Origin: Gossypium raimondii
Lineage: Eukaryota > Streptophyta > Magnoliopsida > Malvales > Malvaceae
NCBI RefSeq assembly: GCF_025698545.1
Contig: NC_068573.1
Location: 7,631,001 to 7,695,000, forward strand
Reading direction: 5' to 3'
Length of the DNA stretch: 64,000 nucleotides
The notes under the pieces were generated by a model that ran no database searches, was not told where the DNA came from, and saw only the letters and a program-made list of their open reading frames with translations. This document shows, one piece after another, positions 1-11,765 of the stretch. The position numbers were made by a program, and so were the translations under genes. Position 1 is the stretch's first letter; each line of letters starts with the position of its first letter.

Positions 1-191
1 GAGCTTTAAATGTAATAGATTAGATTCAAGTATGAAAAAGCGCCAAACTACAAATTTTGAAAAACTTTAGAAAATGGTATCAATATTTAGTGAATGGTAT
101 CAATAACATTCTGGAATTCTACCAAACATTAAAATTTAAGTTCAAAACCTTTTGATTGATAACTTGAGGAAAAGTATTGATGTCAACAATT
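1..191. repeat. AT-rich repeat remnant left of the mitochondrial insert
   Basis: No gene is visible. The short motif GGTATCAATA occurs twice (near 76 and 104). Related AAGTATCAATAC-type text reappears just right of the mitochondrial insert (near 708), so the insert probably landed inside one dispersed repeat. The family is not identified. Confidence 0.35.
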
Positions 192-643
192 AGCGGGAAA
201 GGCTATGCTAGGACATATGGTCGACGCATTGGGAGTCCCTATCGGTGGAAGAGGAGCTCTAAGCGATCACGAACGAAGACGTGTCGAAGTGAAAGCCCCT
301 GGGATTATTGAACGTAAATCTGTGCATGAGCCTATGCAAACAGGGTTAAAAGCGGTAGATAGTCTGGTGCCTATAGGTCGTGGTCAATGAGAACTTATAA
401 TCGAGGACCGACAAACTGGAAAAACAACTATTGCTATTGATACCATATTAAACCAAAAGCAAATGAACTCAAGGGCCACCTCTGAGAGTGAGACATTGTA
501 TTGTGTCTATGTAGCAATTGGACAGAAACGCTCAACTGTGGCACAATTAGTTCAAATTCTTTCAGAAGCAAATGCTTTGGAATACTCCATTCTTGTAGCA
601 GCCACTGCTTCGGATCCTACTCCTCTGCAATTTCTGGCACTTA
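192..643 (+). pseudogene. atpA: NUMT: fragment of mitochondrial ATP synthase alpha subunit
   Basis: The translation follows the plant mitochondrial ATP synthase F1 alpha subunit for about 150 residues, from [19 protein letters not shown] through the nucleotide-binding loop DRQTGKT to [13 protein letters not shown]. It has neither the N-terminal nor the C-terminal part of the roughly 500-residue protein. One in-frame stop lies at 388-390, where the family has arginine after GRGQ; CGA to TGA is the simplest change. The residue before DRQTGKT, normally Gly, is Glu, and an Ala after GKT is Thr. There is no presequence, so this is a non-functional organelle-DNA insertion, not a functional gene transfer. 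It sits in repeat DNA. Confidence 0.9.
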
Positions 644-649
644 TAACTA

Positions 650-3211
650 TTACAGGTTTCAATACCAAATTGACATTCTATCCATTTTGAAAATTGTTCA
701 TTTGGTCAAGTATCAATACTTTTATGTAGATTTTCAAAAATCACAAGTTTGAAAACACATTTCATGCTCAAATCAAGTCACTATGTAATAGGTAATCTCA
801 ACACAATTAAATCTGCATAAAATTCAATCCAAAACATATCTCATATCATCCTAAAAGTGACTCACAAATATGTTATAAGGCACCTTCTCATCCAGTCTAG
901 CTATCAATTCAAAACATTCACCTAAGCAAACATATATTCATCAATGTATAATGTGCCATATTTTTTCACCTACCATACATGTATTTCAAACTAAACCTTA
1001 TTCAACTAATACCAAAATGAACTCATATCATTGCCTTATCACATAGCAACATTTTCCATATATTTGCACAAGTATATATACCACAATATTACAATTTATC
1101 CAATGAACTAAGTATGAACCAAACATTATATCATAGTGACAACCATTTCACAAAATAGAATCTACATGACATTTCCAAAATAACTTCATCACATCCATCA
1201 TATAAGCCTACTATGAAAACATGAAACTTAACACATTACATGTCAATTTTAAACACATTACAATTCTAACTAAAACTTTAAATTCATAAACTCAAAATAA
1301 GCTATATATATGCCACAAAACAGAAAATAACAAGCCAAACTCTACTAAGATAGAAGCTTGATAGTGTGAGCCTTGAAGTTGATCTATCTGACTAGTTCTG
1401 CAAAACATTAACTACAGAAAACAGGAAAATAAACATAGTAAGCTTATATTGCTTAGTAAGTTCATAGTTTAATCTAAACCAACTTACCTCAATTAACCAA
1501 TTGAAATTAAAACAATTTATATTATAAAGACCTGACAATCAATTTACAAGAACAAGTGAGATTTACCCAGAATCAAATCATTAATTATCACATTTTCTTC
1601 AATAGATTAAACGAAATCATTTGCATAAGTATTCTATTGCATACACTATCAAAGTGTTCTTTCATTTACATTCAATAACATAATTCTTTTGATATCAAAC
1701 ACGTACATTGACAAATTCTATAAAGATCATTCTAAGGTTTTATTAGCCCGATGAACTATAGTAACATAATTCGAATACACAAGTAACACTATCACACCAG
1801 AGAGCAACAAATGTTATATAGAGGCACCGTAGTGCAAGCAAACAGAGGCATCGAAATGCAAATAGAGGCACATATATGCAATCCCATACAAACGAACATT
1901 TTAACCCTATTGGCATGACAATTGTATCCTAATTATTTACTAAGTTCAAATGGGCATCTTAACAGAATTTATCACTTTTATAATTCAAAGCACTTCTAGA
2001 TATACATTCATGCACATGCTGTAATTTAATTATGTTCTTTTCGAAAACATATAACTCATGTATGTTTATTACATTACAAACAAGTCCTACTCACCTTACA
2101 TTTAATCAAAGCAGTTAATAATCTTAATTAAACATAAACAATGCATCACAATTTAATTAACTAATTCCTATAAGCATAATAAATAAATAAATATACATAT
2201 ATTTATACTACGACTAATGAGTTGTGTTGTAGGGACTAATCGGTGATTTTACCTTTTTCCGGTTATCCTCCGTACAATTCAATTCTTGATCTATATAATA
2301 GTTAAATTTAATTTATAAATTTCAAATCATTATTAAACTCATTTTTATGCATACGACTTATAATATTAATTTTACAATTTTTCCCTGAACTTTACACATC
2401 ATTCAATTTAGTCCCTAAAATCGAAACTATTTAAAATTTCACAGTTAATCCCTAATAATCAAAATCAATTTTAATAGCACTCCAAATCAATCCTTAAACA
2501 TTTGAAAATTTCACAAATTTACATGCTAAATTTTATATATTTTCATATTAGTCCCTAAACTTAAAACTAATCAAAATTTCTTTACAAAATAGTACTAATC
2601 AACAACGAAGCTTATAAATCTTTCATCCAATCTCATGAACACAAAAATTCATCAATGGAAAGTTTCTAAACCTTTAAAAATTTTAAAAATAAACCTCGAG
2701 TTAGCTAGATTAAGTTACAACGATCTCGAAATATAAAAATTATTAAAATTGGATAAAAATACATATCATGTAAAGTAAAGAAGATAATGAAAGCTTTAGG
2801 ATGTTCTTCAATGGTGTATTCGATTTTCAAAGGAGAAGAATAAAGATGATAATAGTTTTGTTATGTTTTTAATTTTATTATTTAACATATAATTAACATA
2901 CAAAATAAACAAAATAACATTGCTAATCGTCCACCATTTAAATATAATGGTATAATTGCAATATAAAACCCTCACATTTACCAAATAAACCATTTAATCA
3001 ATAAAATTCAATCATTATTAGGTTTTATATCCTTTACGATTTAGTCATTTTTCCATAATTAACTACTCAATTGCTAAAATTATCAGACCGAAACTTAATT
3101 TAACTTTATATTAGAGTCATAAATATTATAAAATAATATTTACTGACGAGATCATCAAAAACCAGGGTTTCGAAACCACTATTTCTTATACCATTGAAAA
3201 ACGAGATGTTA
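650..3211 (-). mobile_element. Ty3/gypsy LTR, copy 1 (minus orientation, degenerate)
   Basis: Matches the other LTR copies in this window block by block. The landmarks in order are an AAGCTTATA-GCTTAGTAAGTTCATA block near 1440, short tandem units near 1820-1885, a GGGACTAATCGGTGATTTT block near 2233, TTTAGTCCCTAAAATCGAAAC near 2409, and an AATGGAAAGTTTCTAAA block near 2654. The right edge is GAGATGTTATA at 3211, corresponding to the TG start of the element on the minus strand. The left edge is indistinct and may have been lost where the mitochondrial fragment joins. There is no coding capacity. Confidence 0.65.
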
Positions 3212-3609
3212 TAGGTTCCATATCTAAATGAGCATTTCTTATCCTTATCTCTAGATTGTGCTTATTAACTATTCAATGAAATGTCTCTTTGGATGTTAAG
3301 CTTTATTATGTGCTAAACTGTTGGATGGTTGGTTGATTGGTTGTTTGTTAGCTTAAGTTAATGTCTATTCTTAATTGATTGGTTGTTTTATTATATCGAA
3401 ACGCTTAATACATTGGAATTGATGTCTTTAGCAAAAAAACCTAGATAAACGAGACTGAGATGAGAGTTTATCCTTAGATAGTTCGATATAATCGTGCCGA
3501 GTAGTAAGACCCAAAGGTAATCTATATGCCTAGGTGAGTCCGACAGGTAATTTTAGGTGGTATCTTTTAGTCTAGGATGAAACCGAGAGGAGATTTCTAA
3601 CTAAAAGTG
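3212..3609. other. Unassigned repeat spacer
   Basis: About 400 bases between an LTR edge and the protease remnant. It contains the short word TTGGTTG several times (3330-3385) and no supported reading frame. It could be decayed pol DNA of the neighbouring gypsy element or a separate insertion. Confidence 0.3.
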
Positions 3610-4557
3610 GCAACCAGTCCATACCCAAAATGAGATCAAAATCATCAAATGGTATCAGCATCAAATCAATAGGAAAATATTAAGCCTGGATTTTTGTGGA
3701 CACATTCTACAAATCTGATTAATTAGAACACACTGACCTAGCAAATTTGTGACTCTGACAATGTAATCAGTTGACTCGACAAGTATATTTTTTTTCTTTA
3801 CTAATGTTGAGCATCTATAGGAATAAGTTGACCCAGGGTCAGTCAATGCATAAACATTAATATAAAAAAGATAGAATGTATCGGTAATACCGCCTGGAGT
3901 AGAAGCTTCCTCATGAGCTTAAATAGCATAGGCCCTAGCAGGTACTCTCGCCTCTAACCGCTCGGTCGTATCAACAACTTTACCACGACCAGCTGTAACC
4001 CCTCCACTGTTTCCCGGCTTCCTACCTCTTTGTGATGTAGTATCAGGTTTAGTAGTTTGATTCCCAGAATTGTTTAATCGCTTTGGACAGTTCTTGAGAA
4101 AATGATCGGTAGAACCGCATTTAAAACAAGTTCCCATTTTAAATCGGCATTCACCAAAGTGATTTTTACCACAATGTTCAAAAATTGGTTTCTCTACATT
4201 TCTAGCACTGCCCACACTAGCATCCAGTGAGTTTACGGATCTCAAATTACTCTATTTTGGTCTATCTCTACCTGTGAAACCTGAAGGGGAAATGAATCGG
4301 ATAGTATCATTATGAAATTTCTTCGACGGAGAAGTTTGAACAGATTTGGCTGGCCTTCTTTTTCTGACATCTTGAGATCTCATATGAGACCGCCTTTTTT
4401 CTTTACAAATTTTTTCCATATTTTGTGCATGCTCTGATAGTTCCACAAACTCCCGCAACTTCAAAGCTCCGACCAACATTCTGATTTCATCATTTAACCA
4501 ATCTTCAAAACTAATACACATCTCCTCTTCAATTGATACAATATTACGAGCATATTT
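3610..4557 (-). pseudogene. Ty3/gypsy gag-protease remnant (Tekay/Del-like)
   Basis: Reading downward from 4557, the minus strand encodes the C-terminal half of a plant gypsy gag: FEDWLNDEIRMLVGALKLREF, then a basic stretch, then a zinc knuckle CFKCGSTDHFLKNC (CX2CX4HX4C) near 4082-4125. After a short break comes the retropepsin region with DPGSTYSYRCSTLV, where the DPGS form of the catalytic Asp is kept. It ends at LIPFDDFDLILGMDW near 3610-3660. The gag N-terminus is missing where it meets LTR sequence near 4560-4590. A stop codon at 4249-4251 separates the two gag parts. No reverse transcriptase follows. Lineage is by protein style only. Confidence 0.85.
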
Positions 4558-4585
4558 GCTTAAGCAAAAAAATTCTCATTTGAAG

Positions 4586-6026
4586 TGCTAACAAAGGCAC
4601 CGAAGTGCAATCTCGTACAAGCGTGCGTTCTAACCCTGTTGGCATGCCGATCGTATCCTAATCGTTTACTACATTCAAACGGGCATTTAACAGAATTCTT
4701 AACATTTTAAATCAGAGGCACTTACGTTCATTTCAATATCAATTAACCATATTATTTTCCAACTACTGGATAATTATTCCTCACATATACTTAATTGTAA
4801 ACATTTTATAATTTCAATTTAATATCAAAATTCAATCTTAACACAATTTAACCAAATCATAATATCATAAGTTATAAATATATATACATATATTCATCTA
4901 TACTATGAACTTACCTAGGATATGCTATCGGTTGACTTGTAGGGACTAAATCGCGATTTTCCCTTTTCCTCGTATATCCTTCGTAAGACTCAATTATTTA
5001 TCTATATAATGATTAAATTCAATTTATCAAATTCACATGCATTATCAAACTTATTTCTATGCATTTGACCTCTGAATTTCATTGTTACAATTTTTCCTAA
5101 ACTTTTACACTTTATTCAATTTAGTCCTTAAAATCGAAACTATTTAAATTTTCACATACAAACCTTAAGCAATCAAAAATTTACAAATTAATATGTTAAA
5201 TTTTTACATAATTTCAATTTAGTCCCTACGTTCAAAACTATCACAAATTCCTTTACAAAATAGCCCTATTTAACAATCAAGTTCACAAATTCACATTTAA
5301 TTTCAAGAACACCTAGAATTCATCAATGACAAGTTCCAAAATATTTAATAGTTTTACGAAATAGTCCCTAAATGAGCTAGATTAAGCAACAACGATCTCA
5401 AAAACATAAAAATTATTAAAAATGGATCAAAGTTACGTACCATGCAATAGTAACTAAAATGGCCAAAAGCTTTGAGAACTCTCTCATGGTGTATTTGGTT
5501 CCAAAGAAAAGAAAATAAAGATGATAAAGTTTTCTTATGTTTTTACTTATTATTATAACATATAATTTAGTCCAAAAACACCACTAACTGTCCACCTACC
5601 ATTGTAACTGCCTAATTGCCTCATAAGTCTTTTTTATTTATTAATTAAACCATTTAATAAATAAAATTCAATATTGATTAACTTTTACAATTTTTACTAT
5701 TTAGTCCTTTTTATTTAATTAACAAGCAAACATTAAAATTTTCAAACCAAATTTTGACACACCACTATAATAACTTCTATATATTTAATAAAAATATTTA
5801 CGAACTCGGTTTATAGAAACGAGGTATCGATACCTCAATTTTCGAACCCACTTGACTTTAAAGACAAACCACTTATACTTAGTTATTTGTTCAATTAGCA
5901 AAATTTTATCAAATCAAAATTCAATGTAAACTATACTTGACTCGTGTGAAATAAGTAATAAATATGGGCTCAATAGTTGAATTTGGGATCCCGATACCAC
6001 TATTTTCGATATCACTGAAAACGGGC
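4586..6026 (-). mobile_element. Ty3/gypsy LTR fragment, copy 2 (minus orientation)
   Basis: Parallel to 1835-3211. It has the same GGCACCGAAGTGCAATC unit (4592), CCCTGTTGGCATGCCGATCGT (4635; copy 1 has CCCTATTGGCATGACAATTGT), GGGACTAAATCGCGATTTT (4944), TTTAGTCC-type lines and a terminal ACGGGCTGTTA block near 6021-6031. The outer half present in copy 1 is missing, so this is truncated. It abuts the gag remnant directly, with no primer-binding site, so the two were brought together by rearrangement. Confidence 0.6.
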
Positions 6027-7540
6027 TGTTAAATTTCCCAAAATAAAATTTAATTTTTATATTATAAAATAATTTTCTCATCCCTATTTTACTAACAGCA
6101 AAATTTTGATGATTTTACCCTTGGTAAAATTTTGACGATATTGCCCCTGGTAAAATTTCGAGAAAATATGTCCAATATTTCACAACTCAATATGTTCACT
6201 ATGACCTAATGGTTTATTTTCATTTTTAGGCTTTAAAACAGTCCAAAAACATAAATTGATTCTTCTGCTATTTTTTAAGTAATCCATATAGGATTGCAAA
6301 TTTCCATTTCCATTTTCATTTCCATTTTTAGAAACCTACATTCGTTTCCAAATGATTCCATTTCTCCATTTTAGAGAAAACTATAATCATTATAGAATGT
6401 TTCCCATTTCTCTTTTTTTATTCATTCCGTTCATTTCCACTCAAACACGTAATTTATTTCTGGTTTCAACGAACTAGCGGAGGGACCGATTGGACATATG
6501 TAGTTGAGCCTCAAATTATTTATAATTAAGTTTCGACTTTTCGCCTATTAATTATAAATTCATTTAGTCATAAATTCATTCCACTATAGTATCGTGACTG
6601 AGCTCTTCTCAACGACATACCATTACGAAAGCAACTACTCAATGCTCGTCCAATGACCTTGTCATAACTGTGTTACCTTCATAGGATATCTTTTATCTCT
6701 TTGGAATAATATCTATTCTCCCAGTATAATCCTATTTTATCTCATGGTAACCATTACATCTTCCTTTATGAAAATTCAATCACTATTAAATAGTGATCAA
6801 GTCATCCATCACAAAGACGGATGACCCATGGCCACGCTTACCTTTCATCAACCATGTAATGCCAATGAGAGGATATCATTACCCATGTTTTGGCCTATAA
6901 CTTCCACTATTGTGAGTGACGTTACATACTACAGAAGTCGTACACCCGATGCACCAGCTTTTGGTTCCTTATTTATTTGAACTCAGGCTTTTACTTACAT
7001 CAAAGTGTGCGAATCGCGCATATATAGTCTGCCATCGACTCAGGATTTATGTATGTCACACTGTAAACGTCAGAAGTGAATTAATATATAAATAGATTCA
7101 GTATCTATTCTGCTTGGGTCCTATTCTATGTACTGTCAGTCCAATCAGTCACATCTATGTCTCTATCTTCTTGGGAGTTATCCGCTCTGATGCCCAAAAT
7201 AAGGCATCTCCCCAATTAGACTTGATAAAAGACATATTAGTTTTTCAATTGGTTTCCTCATTTCCAATTAGACTAAGGACATGTTTAGGTTCATCTACTA
7301 ATATAAGTTGTTTTTCAATACTACGATCTGACAACGTAATACCACTTAGTATCAGTTTAAACAATAGATAACCAATGAGCAACATTTGCTTCTATTTTTC
7401 TTTGTGTGAAAAAACCATTTGAGGACAATAACACAAACTATATTAATTTAATTCATAAATAATTTTATTAATCAATATTTTCAAAAAATTTACAAGTGTA
7501 CTTAGACAAAAATACTACACTTAGGGCACCAGATCCAACA
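6027..7540 (-). mobile_element. Solo LTR, Ty1/copia-like
   Basis: The segment runs from TGTTAAATTTCCC at 6027 to GGCACCAGATCCAACA at 7540, so both ends carry the inverted TGTT/AACA dinucleotide form of an LTR. On the minus strand it starts TGTTGGATCTGGTGCCC, a familiar plant copia LTR opening. There are no coding domains inside; small frames at 7114-7371 are not protein-like. Flanking pentamers (CGGGC and CAGAG) do not match, so a target-site duplication is absent or lost. The left edge coincides with the end of gypsy copy 2 and is therefore uncertain by a few bases. Confidence 0.55.
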
Positions 7541-8216
7541 CAGAGACCCTACTATCGTCCTCGAATTCAGAGGCTAAGCTTGCCTAATAAGATTTGAAAT
7601 ATAATATTTTACCAAACGCTACTACTACCACTAATCAGAGTGGTAAAACATTGCTTGTACAATTAAGCAATCAACTAACAGGTCATTTGGTTACCTAAAC
7701 ATATCGAGTTGTCATATACAGTACCCTAGTTTAATTCCAACTAGGTTCCAAATAAACTCTAACGATACTCATCAAGCTATCGTTGCCACGTAAAATAATT
7801 TTATTGCTCAACGAACTAACAAGTTCGCCCAGAACAGCTAAGGCTGGTGGATTATCCCATAAAAGTGTCCACCAAACCCTAGAGTTTGCCAAATGGTGAA
7901 TTACAGCAAGGCGTTCATCACAAGAAGGATCATCGCAAATCGCCACCCAAACACATACGGATAATTCACCCTTTTTCTACGTTGGCTTACTCAACAGAAT
8001 ATCAGCATGATTTACGCTGAGCGAGCTGTTACATAACAATATACATATTTCCCGGTTTTAGATGCATTTTACTAATATATTTCTTTTTAAACTTAGTCTG
8101 AAAGAAATCCCATGTCACTCGTTCTCTCAGGACTACTGATGTCAAAGTGATCTACCATTGGTGTAACACATTTTAAACTTTCATCAAGGAACAACCTAAC
8201 TTGTCAAGAACTAACC
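7541..8216. other. Orphan segment with one unrecognised minus-strand reading frame
   Basis: Lies between the solo LTR and the Athila-like element. The minus strand at 7731-7946 reads 71 residues, beginning MAICDDPSCDERLAVIHHLA, with better amino-acid composition than the surrounding frames and an unusually CG-containing stretch. I do not recognise it. It may be a captured or decayed exon, or chance. Nothing else is supported here. Confidence 0.25.
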
Positions 8217-9708
8217 TGTTGTAATTTGGTGTAGCAAATTAAACTATTTTTTGTACTTTAGGAGCTTGAACATAAAGCATTTTAGTTGCATTTTAACTAC
8301 ATTTCCATAAGTTTAGTTAAATTTGATAAAATGTGTAATTTGAGTCTTTTATTGACCTTAAGGTCGAATGAGGCCTAAGAGTGAGCTAATATACTCTGTG
8401 AGTGTGCAAAAGACCATTAGAAGTCGTAATAAGTCGATACTGGTTACTATGTTGCAACACGGAGCAATGGATTTCTCAACATAGGGAGCAGAATAGAAGA
8501 ATTCCAAGACTGTCTTCAATGTCACGACATTTCCTAAGGATGTTGAGACATACCCTTGAAGACACCCCGAAGTTGAGCATACTGCCCTTGATGCCGCGAC
8601 ATAGGACCTGGTGTGTCAGACATCACCTTTGTACAGGAAATAATTATGAACTAAGGGCATTTTGGTTTGCACAATCAAAAATTGAGGACGAGGACAACAG
8701 TTGACCTAGGGTTAAAGCCGACAACCACCCTAAATTTTATAAATAGACTCATTTAGCGCATGTTATGGACACCATTCATATTCTATAATTTTCTCTTTAA
8801 ATTTAGTCTTTAGTTTTTCCCTTTTTCTTAGGTTTTAGATTTTATTTCTGTTCTTGTTATTTACTTGTGTTGAGAAATCAAATTCTAGAATTACTGTCAA
8901 ACTCTATAAAGATTCTACGCTTAATTTCAATAACAAATCAAGCTTTTTCTAAACTCTACTCTTGAATTGTTCTTTATGTTCATTCTTTCCATCAAGTTTA
9001 TATTGTTTATTAGATCCATGAGGAACTAATCCTCCTACAGGGGATTAGCGAGTGGAGGAATGAATAATTAATTGTATTATATGGATTTCTTAACGGATGA
9101 GCTGTTCAGGAAAGGATGAATCTAAACCCTAAGCCTGACAACCCTAGAAAGTCATCAAGGTGGGAATTAACCCAATTTTGGTATGGCTTATCCATGAACA
9201 CCTTAAACTTGAACCGGTCTAGATTGTGAGGTCGGAAGATAACTACTTCTTGTCGACTCAGTATTTTAGTGGACGAATCAGAAGATCCTATTGGGGTATT
9301 GACTAGTTGATTGAACATAAAAGCCCAAGACGATAGTTGATTATGATTACCAAAGCAAGCTAATCACCCATTCCCAAATTTGATATATATTTGATTATTT
9401 GATTTCTCGTTTCTCATTTATTTATTTTTCTTTTATTTCCTTTCTTATTATTTTTAAGATAGTTTATCAAAAAAATTTCTTTTGATACTTCGTAGTATAA
9501 TCCAATTAAAGTACTAATTAGATCTATTTATATTTATATTTATTTTAGAATTAATTTAGTGCTTGTTTCCCTTGTGTACGATTCTCAGAGTACTTACCTA
9601 CTCCGTTGTAACTATATTACAACCTGACCCGTATACTTATGGATACCGCTTTTCACATCTTTTGTGTAGGACTCCTACTCTAGACGTTGATATGTCTGGA
9701 AGCAGTCA
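8217..9708 (+). repeat. Left (5') LTR of the Athila-like element
   Basis: About 1,492 bp, repeated at 14717-16198. It begins TGTTGTAATTTGGTGTAGC, contains a cluster of TGTCGCGACA-like palindromes at 8519-8622, and has TATAAATAG-like text near 8737 (TTTTATAAATAGACTCA) that could be its promoter. It ends near CAGTCA at 9708. The minus-strand frame at 9106-9318 recurs in the right LTR only because the LTRs are copies. Confidence 0.75.
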
Positions 9709-9714
9709 AGTTGT

Positions 9715-9734
9715 TGGCACCGTTGCCGAGGAGG
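9715..9734 (+). other. Primer-binding site, tRNA-Asp type
   Basis: TGGCACCGTTGCCGAGGAGG differs from the expected complement of a plant tRNA-Asp 3' end (TGGCGCCGTTGCCGGGGAG) mainly by G-to-A changes, including one in a CG dinucleotide. It lies six bases after the left LTR. A tRNA-Asp primer is typical of Athila-type elements. Confidence 0.7.
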
Positions 9735-9863
9735 CTACGTTCCTTAGTTATCTTATTACTTATAAACATTACTAACATGTTTCTGCTCTTCAAGGAGCTT
9801 GAGTATAAATTCTCATCTAAGATACCCGTAACAATGACTACAGAAATCAGACTTGCATAAAAA

Positions 9864-10523
9864 ATGGACAATTTTGATTATATGTCGTTGGATGAGGACT
9901 TAGATTACGATAGTGATATTTATGAAGAATGGGTTTATAAGCAATGGGAGATTCAGCAGAACCAATGACTATTAATGCTTGAATTAAGTCAATTTCAAGA
10001 AGAAATTTCCACTCCCTTATAAGATGATGACATTAGCATCAATACAAGTTCGAAGGGGTATTAGTACGAGCAAGACCAAAGATTAAACAGGGAGGAGAAT
10101 TTAACTGTCAACACTCGTGAGGAAGGGGAGCTTTTGAATAACCGATTAACCCTGAGTATGGCAGAATATCAAGATAGATTAGAAGAAATAACACCCCAAA
10201 AAGTTATAGAATCGATTGAGAAAATGGTGAGCGAACACATGAATCGATTAGGAGTTGAGCTCACCTGTTCAACAATGTTAGATTCTCTCGACGGAGACAG
10301 TATGCAAGATCAGAACGTCATAGATCTACCCCAACAATCAAAGCTAATAACATTCACCACCTATCCAGTGGAAGAATGCTTGAAGTCTAGGAAACCTATT
10401 AGAAAGAGCGAGGATAAGTATGAACTTTCGGGGGAAATACTTAACTTGAATGTATTTTGTAAGAAATTTATCCTTAATCAAAAGCCCAAAAGGTTTAATG
10501 ATTTAGGATCTTCTAGATGTTGA
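9864..10523 (+). pseudogene. Decayed first reading frame of the Athila-like element, unrecognised
   Basis: One frame runs from ATG at 9864 to the stop after 10520, broken by a few in-frame stops (the first at 9966-9968). The start is acidic (MDNFDYMSLDEDLDYDSD). The intact last part (129 codons from 10134) is hydrophilic with several lysine/glutamate runs. No zinc knuckle or gag domain is visible. Its place right after the primer site is where gag would stand, so it may be a diverged or replaced gag, but function is not assigned. Confidence 0.4.
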
Positions 10524-11159
10524 AAAGATCGAAAAAATATACATCGATAAGACTTATGACTACATGGCAGGCATCATCCAAATAATATCACTGGTAAGCA
10601 TGGAGATAGGGCTAAATAAATTACAAAGTACTCGATTACTACAAGAAACACCTAATAGAATAGTAATACAACCCGTAGAAAAACTCAAAGGCCTTTGGAA
10701 TTAGGATCGAAGTTATGTGGTACAAAATGGTACACTAATTGAGACGTTCAAGGAAATTCCTGTAATACCATTTTTGTTAGAAGAATATATAAGCACTTTA
10801 TACATAACAAATACAAATAGCAACCCCTGACCCTTTTGCAAAATAAGAACTTTAAACGAAAGTTATAATGGTTTTGTTGTTCCCTAATTGTACAAGTGAT
10901 TAGTGGTTATGATTTGCGGAAAGAATTGTCGATGATTAGTGCAAAATAAATGAAAAAAAATAGAATGACACGATGGATGTTCGACCAATATGGCCAGAAA
11001 CAAATTGTAGAAAGCACCCAAGTGCATACTAACCAAGTTGACGGACGAGTCTGGCAACAAGACCTGACATTTTTATATAACTTTAACTAACTATACAAAA
11101 TATTATATTTTTCTGACCAAGTAACTAAAACTTTGCAGGAAGATCAAAAATAGGGCTAA

Positions 11160-11400
11160 CACACCTGAGGCGCCCTGGAGATAAAAAATTTGGGAAGAAC
11201 AGGGTTAGTGCCACAACACGATAACCCTATATCGCAACACCACGGCCAGCAGCATGAAATTCATCTTGATGTCACAACACCACTCTTTTGTGTCGAGACA
11301 TAACCGATAGTTTCCCAAAAATTCTAAACTGTAGGGTGTGTCGTGGCTATGAACTTTAATGTCGTGACATCCACAGAACCCTTGTGTTGCGACATCATTG
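11160..11400. repeat. Internal block of TGTCGCGACA-like palindromes
   Basis: Within about 240 bases there are several degenerate copies of a near-palindrome. Examples are GATGTCACAACACC (11268), GTGTCGAGACATA (11290), AATGTCGTGACATCC (11359) and GTGTTGCGACATC (11384). The same kind of block occurs once in each LTR (8519-8622 and 15015-15122). It is not explained by coding. Confidence 0.55.
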
Positions 11401-11765
11401 TAATTTTTTACAGGGTTAACCCGACCCGTTCACGTAACTCGGTTGCAGAAACCTTATTTCACCCTATTTTTAGCCTTGTAAATCTCTAGTTTTAACATAA
11501 AAATGCCTCAAAGCACCTTCTAAACCTATCTTAACTACTAAAAACTCTTTATTCCCCTCTATTCTTAAAACCCTATTTTCAATCCAAACCCTAACTACAC
11601 CAATCTCTGTGGTTGATTCTAAAGGCTAAAGTTGGGTGCAAAACCATCAAGCATTTGAAGAAGAAGCAAGGGGGTCGAGGTTTAAGTATATCTTCTCTCA
11701 TTTTATTGTTCCATTTTTTATCACTAAATTATTCTTTTGTTTATTTAAAAGTAGAATAGTAGAAA

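Noticed and set aside
205..390. Functional nuclear-encoded ATP synthase alpha gene
   Set aside because: Only a central fragment, no presequence, and an in-frame stop; it is an organelle DNA insertion.
9106..9318. Minus-strand frame conserved between 9106-9318 and 15602-15832
   Set aside because: Both are the same part of the two LTRs; similarity is due to LTR identity, and the frame is antisense to the element.
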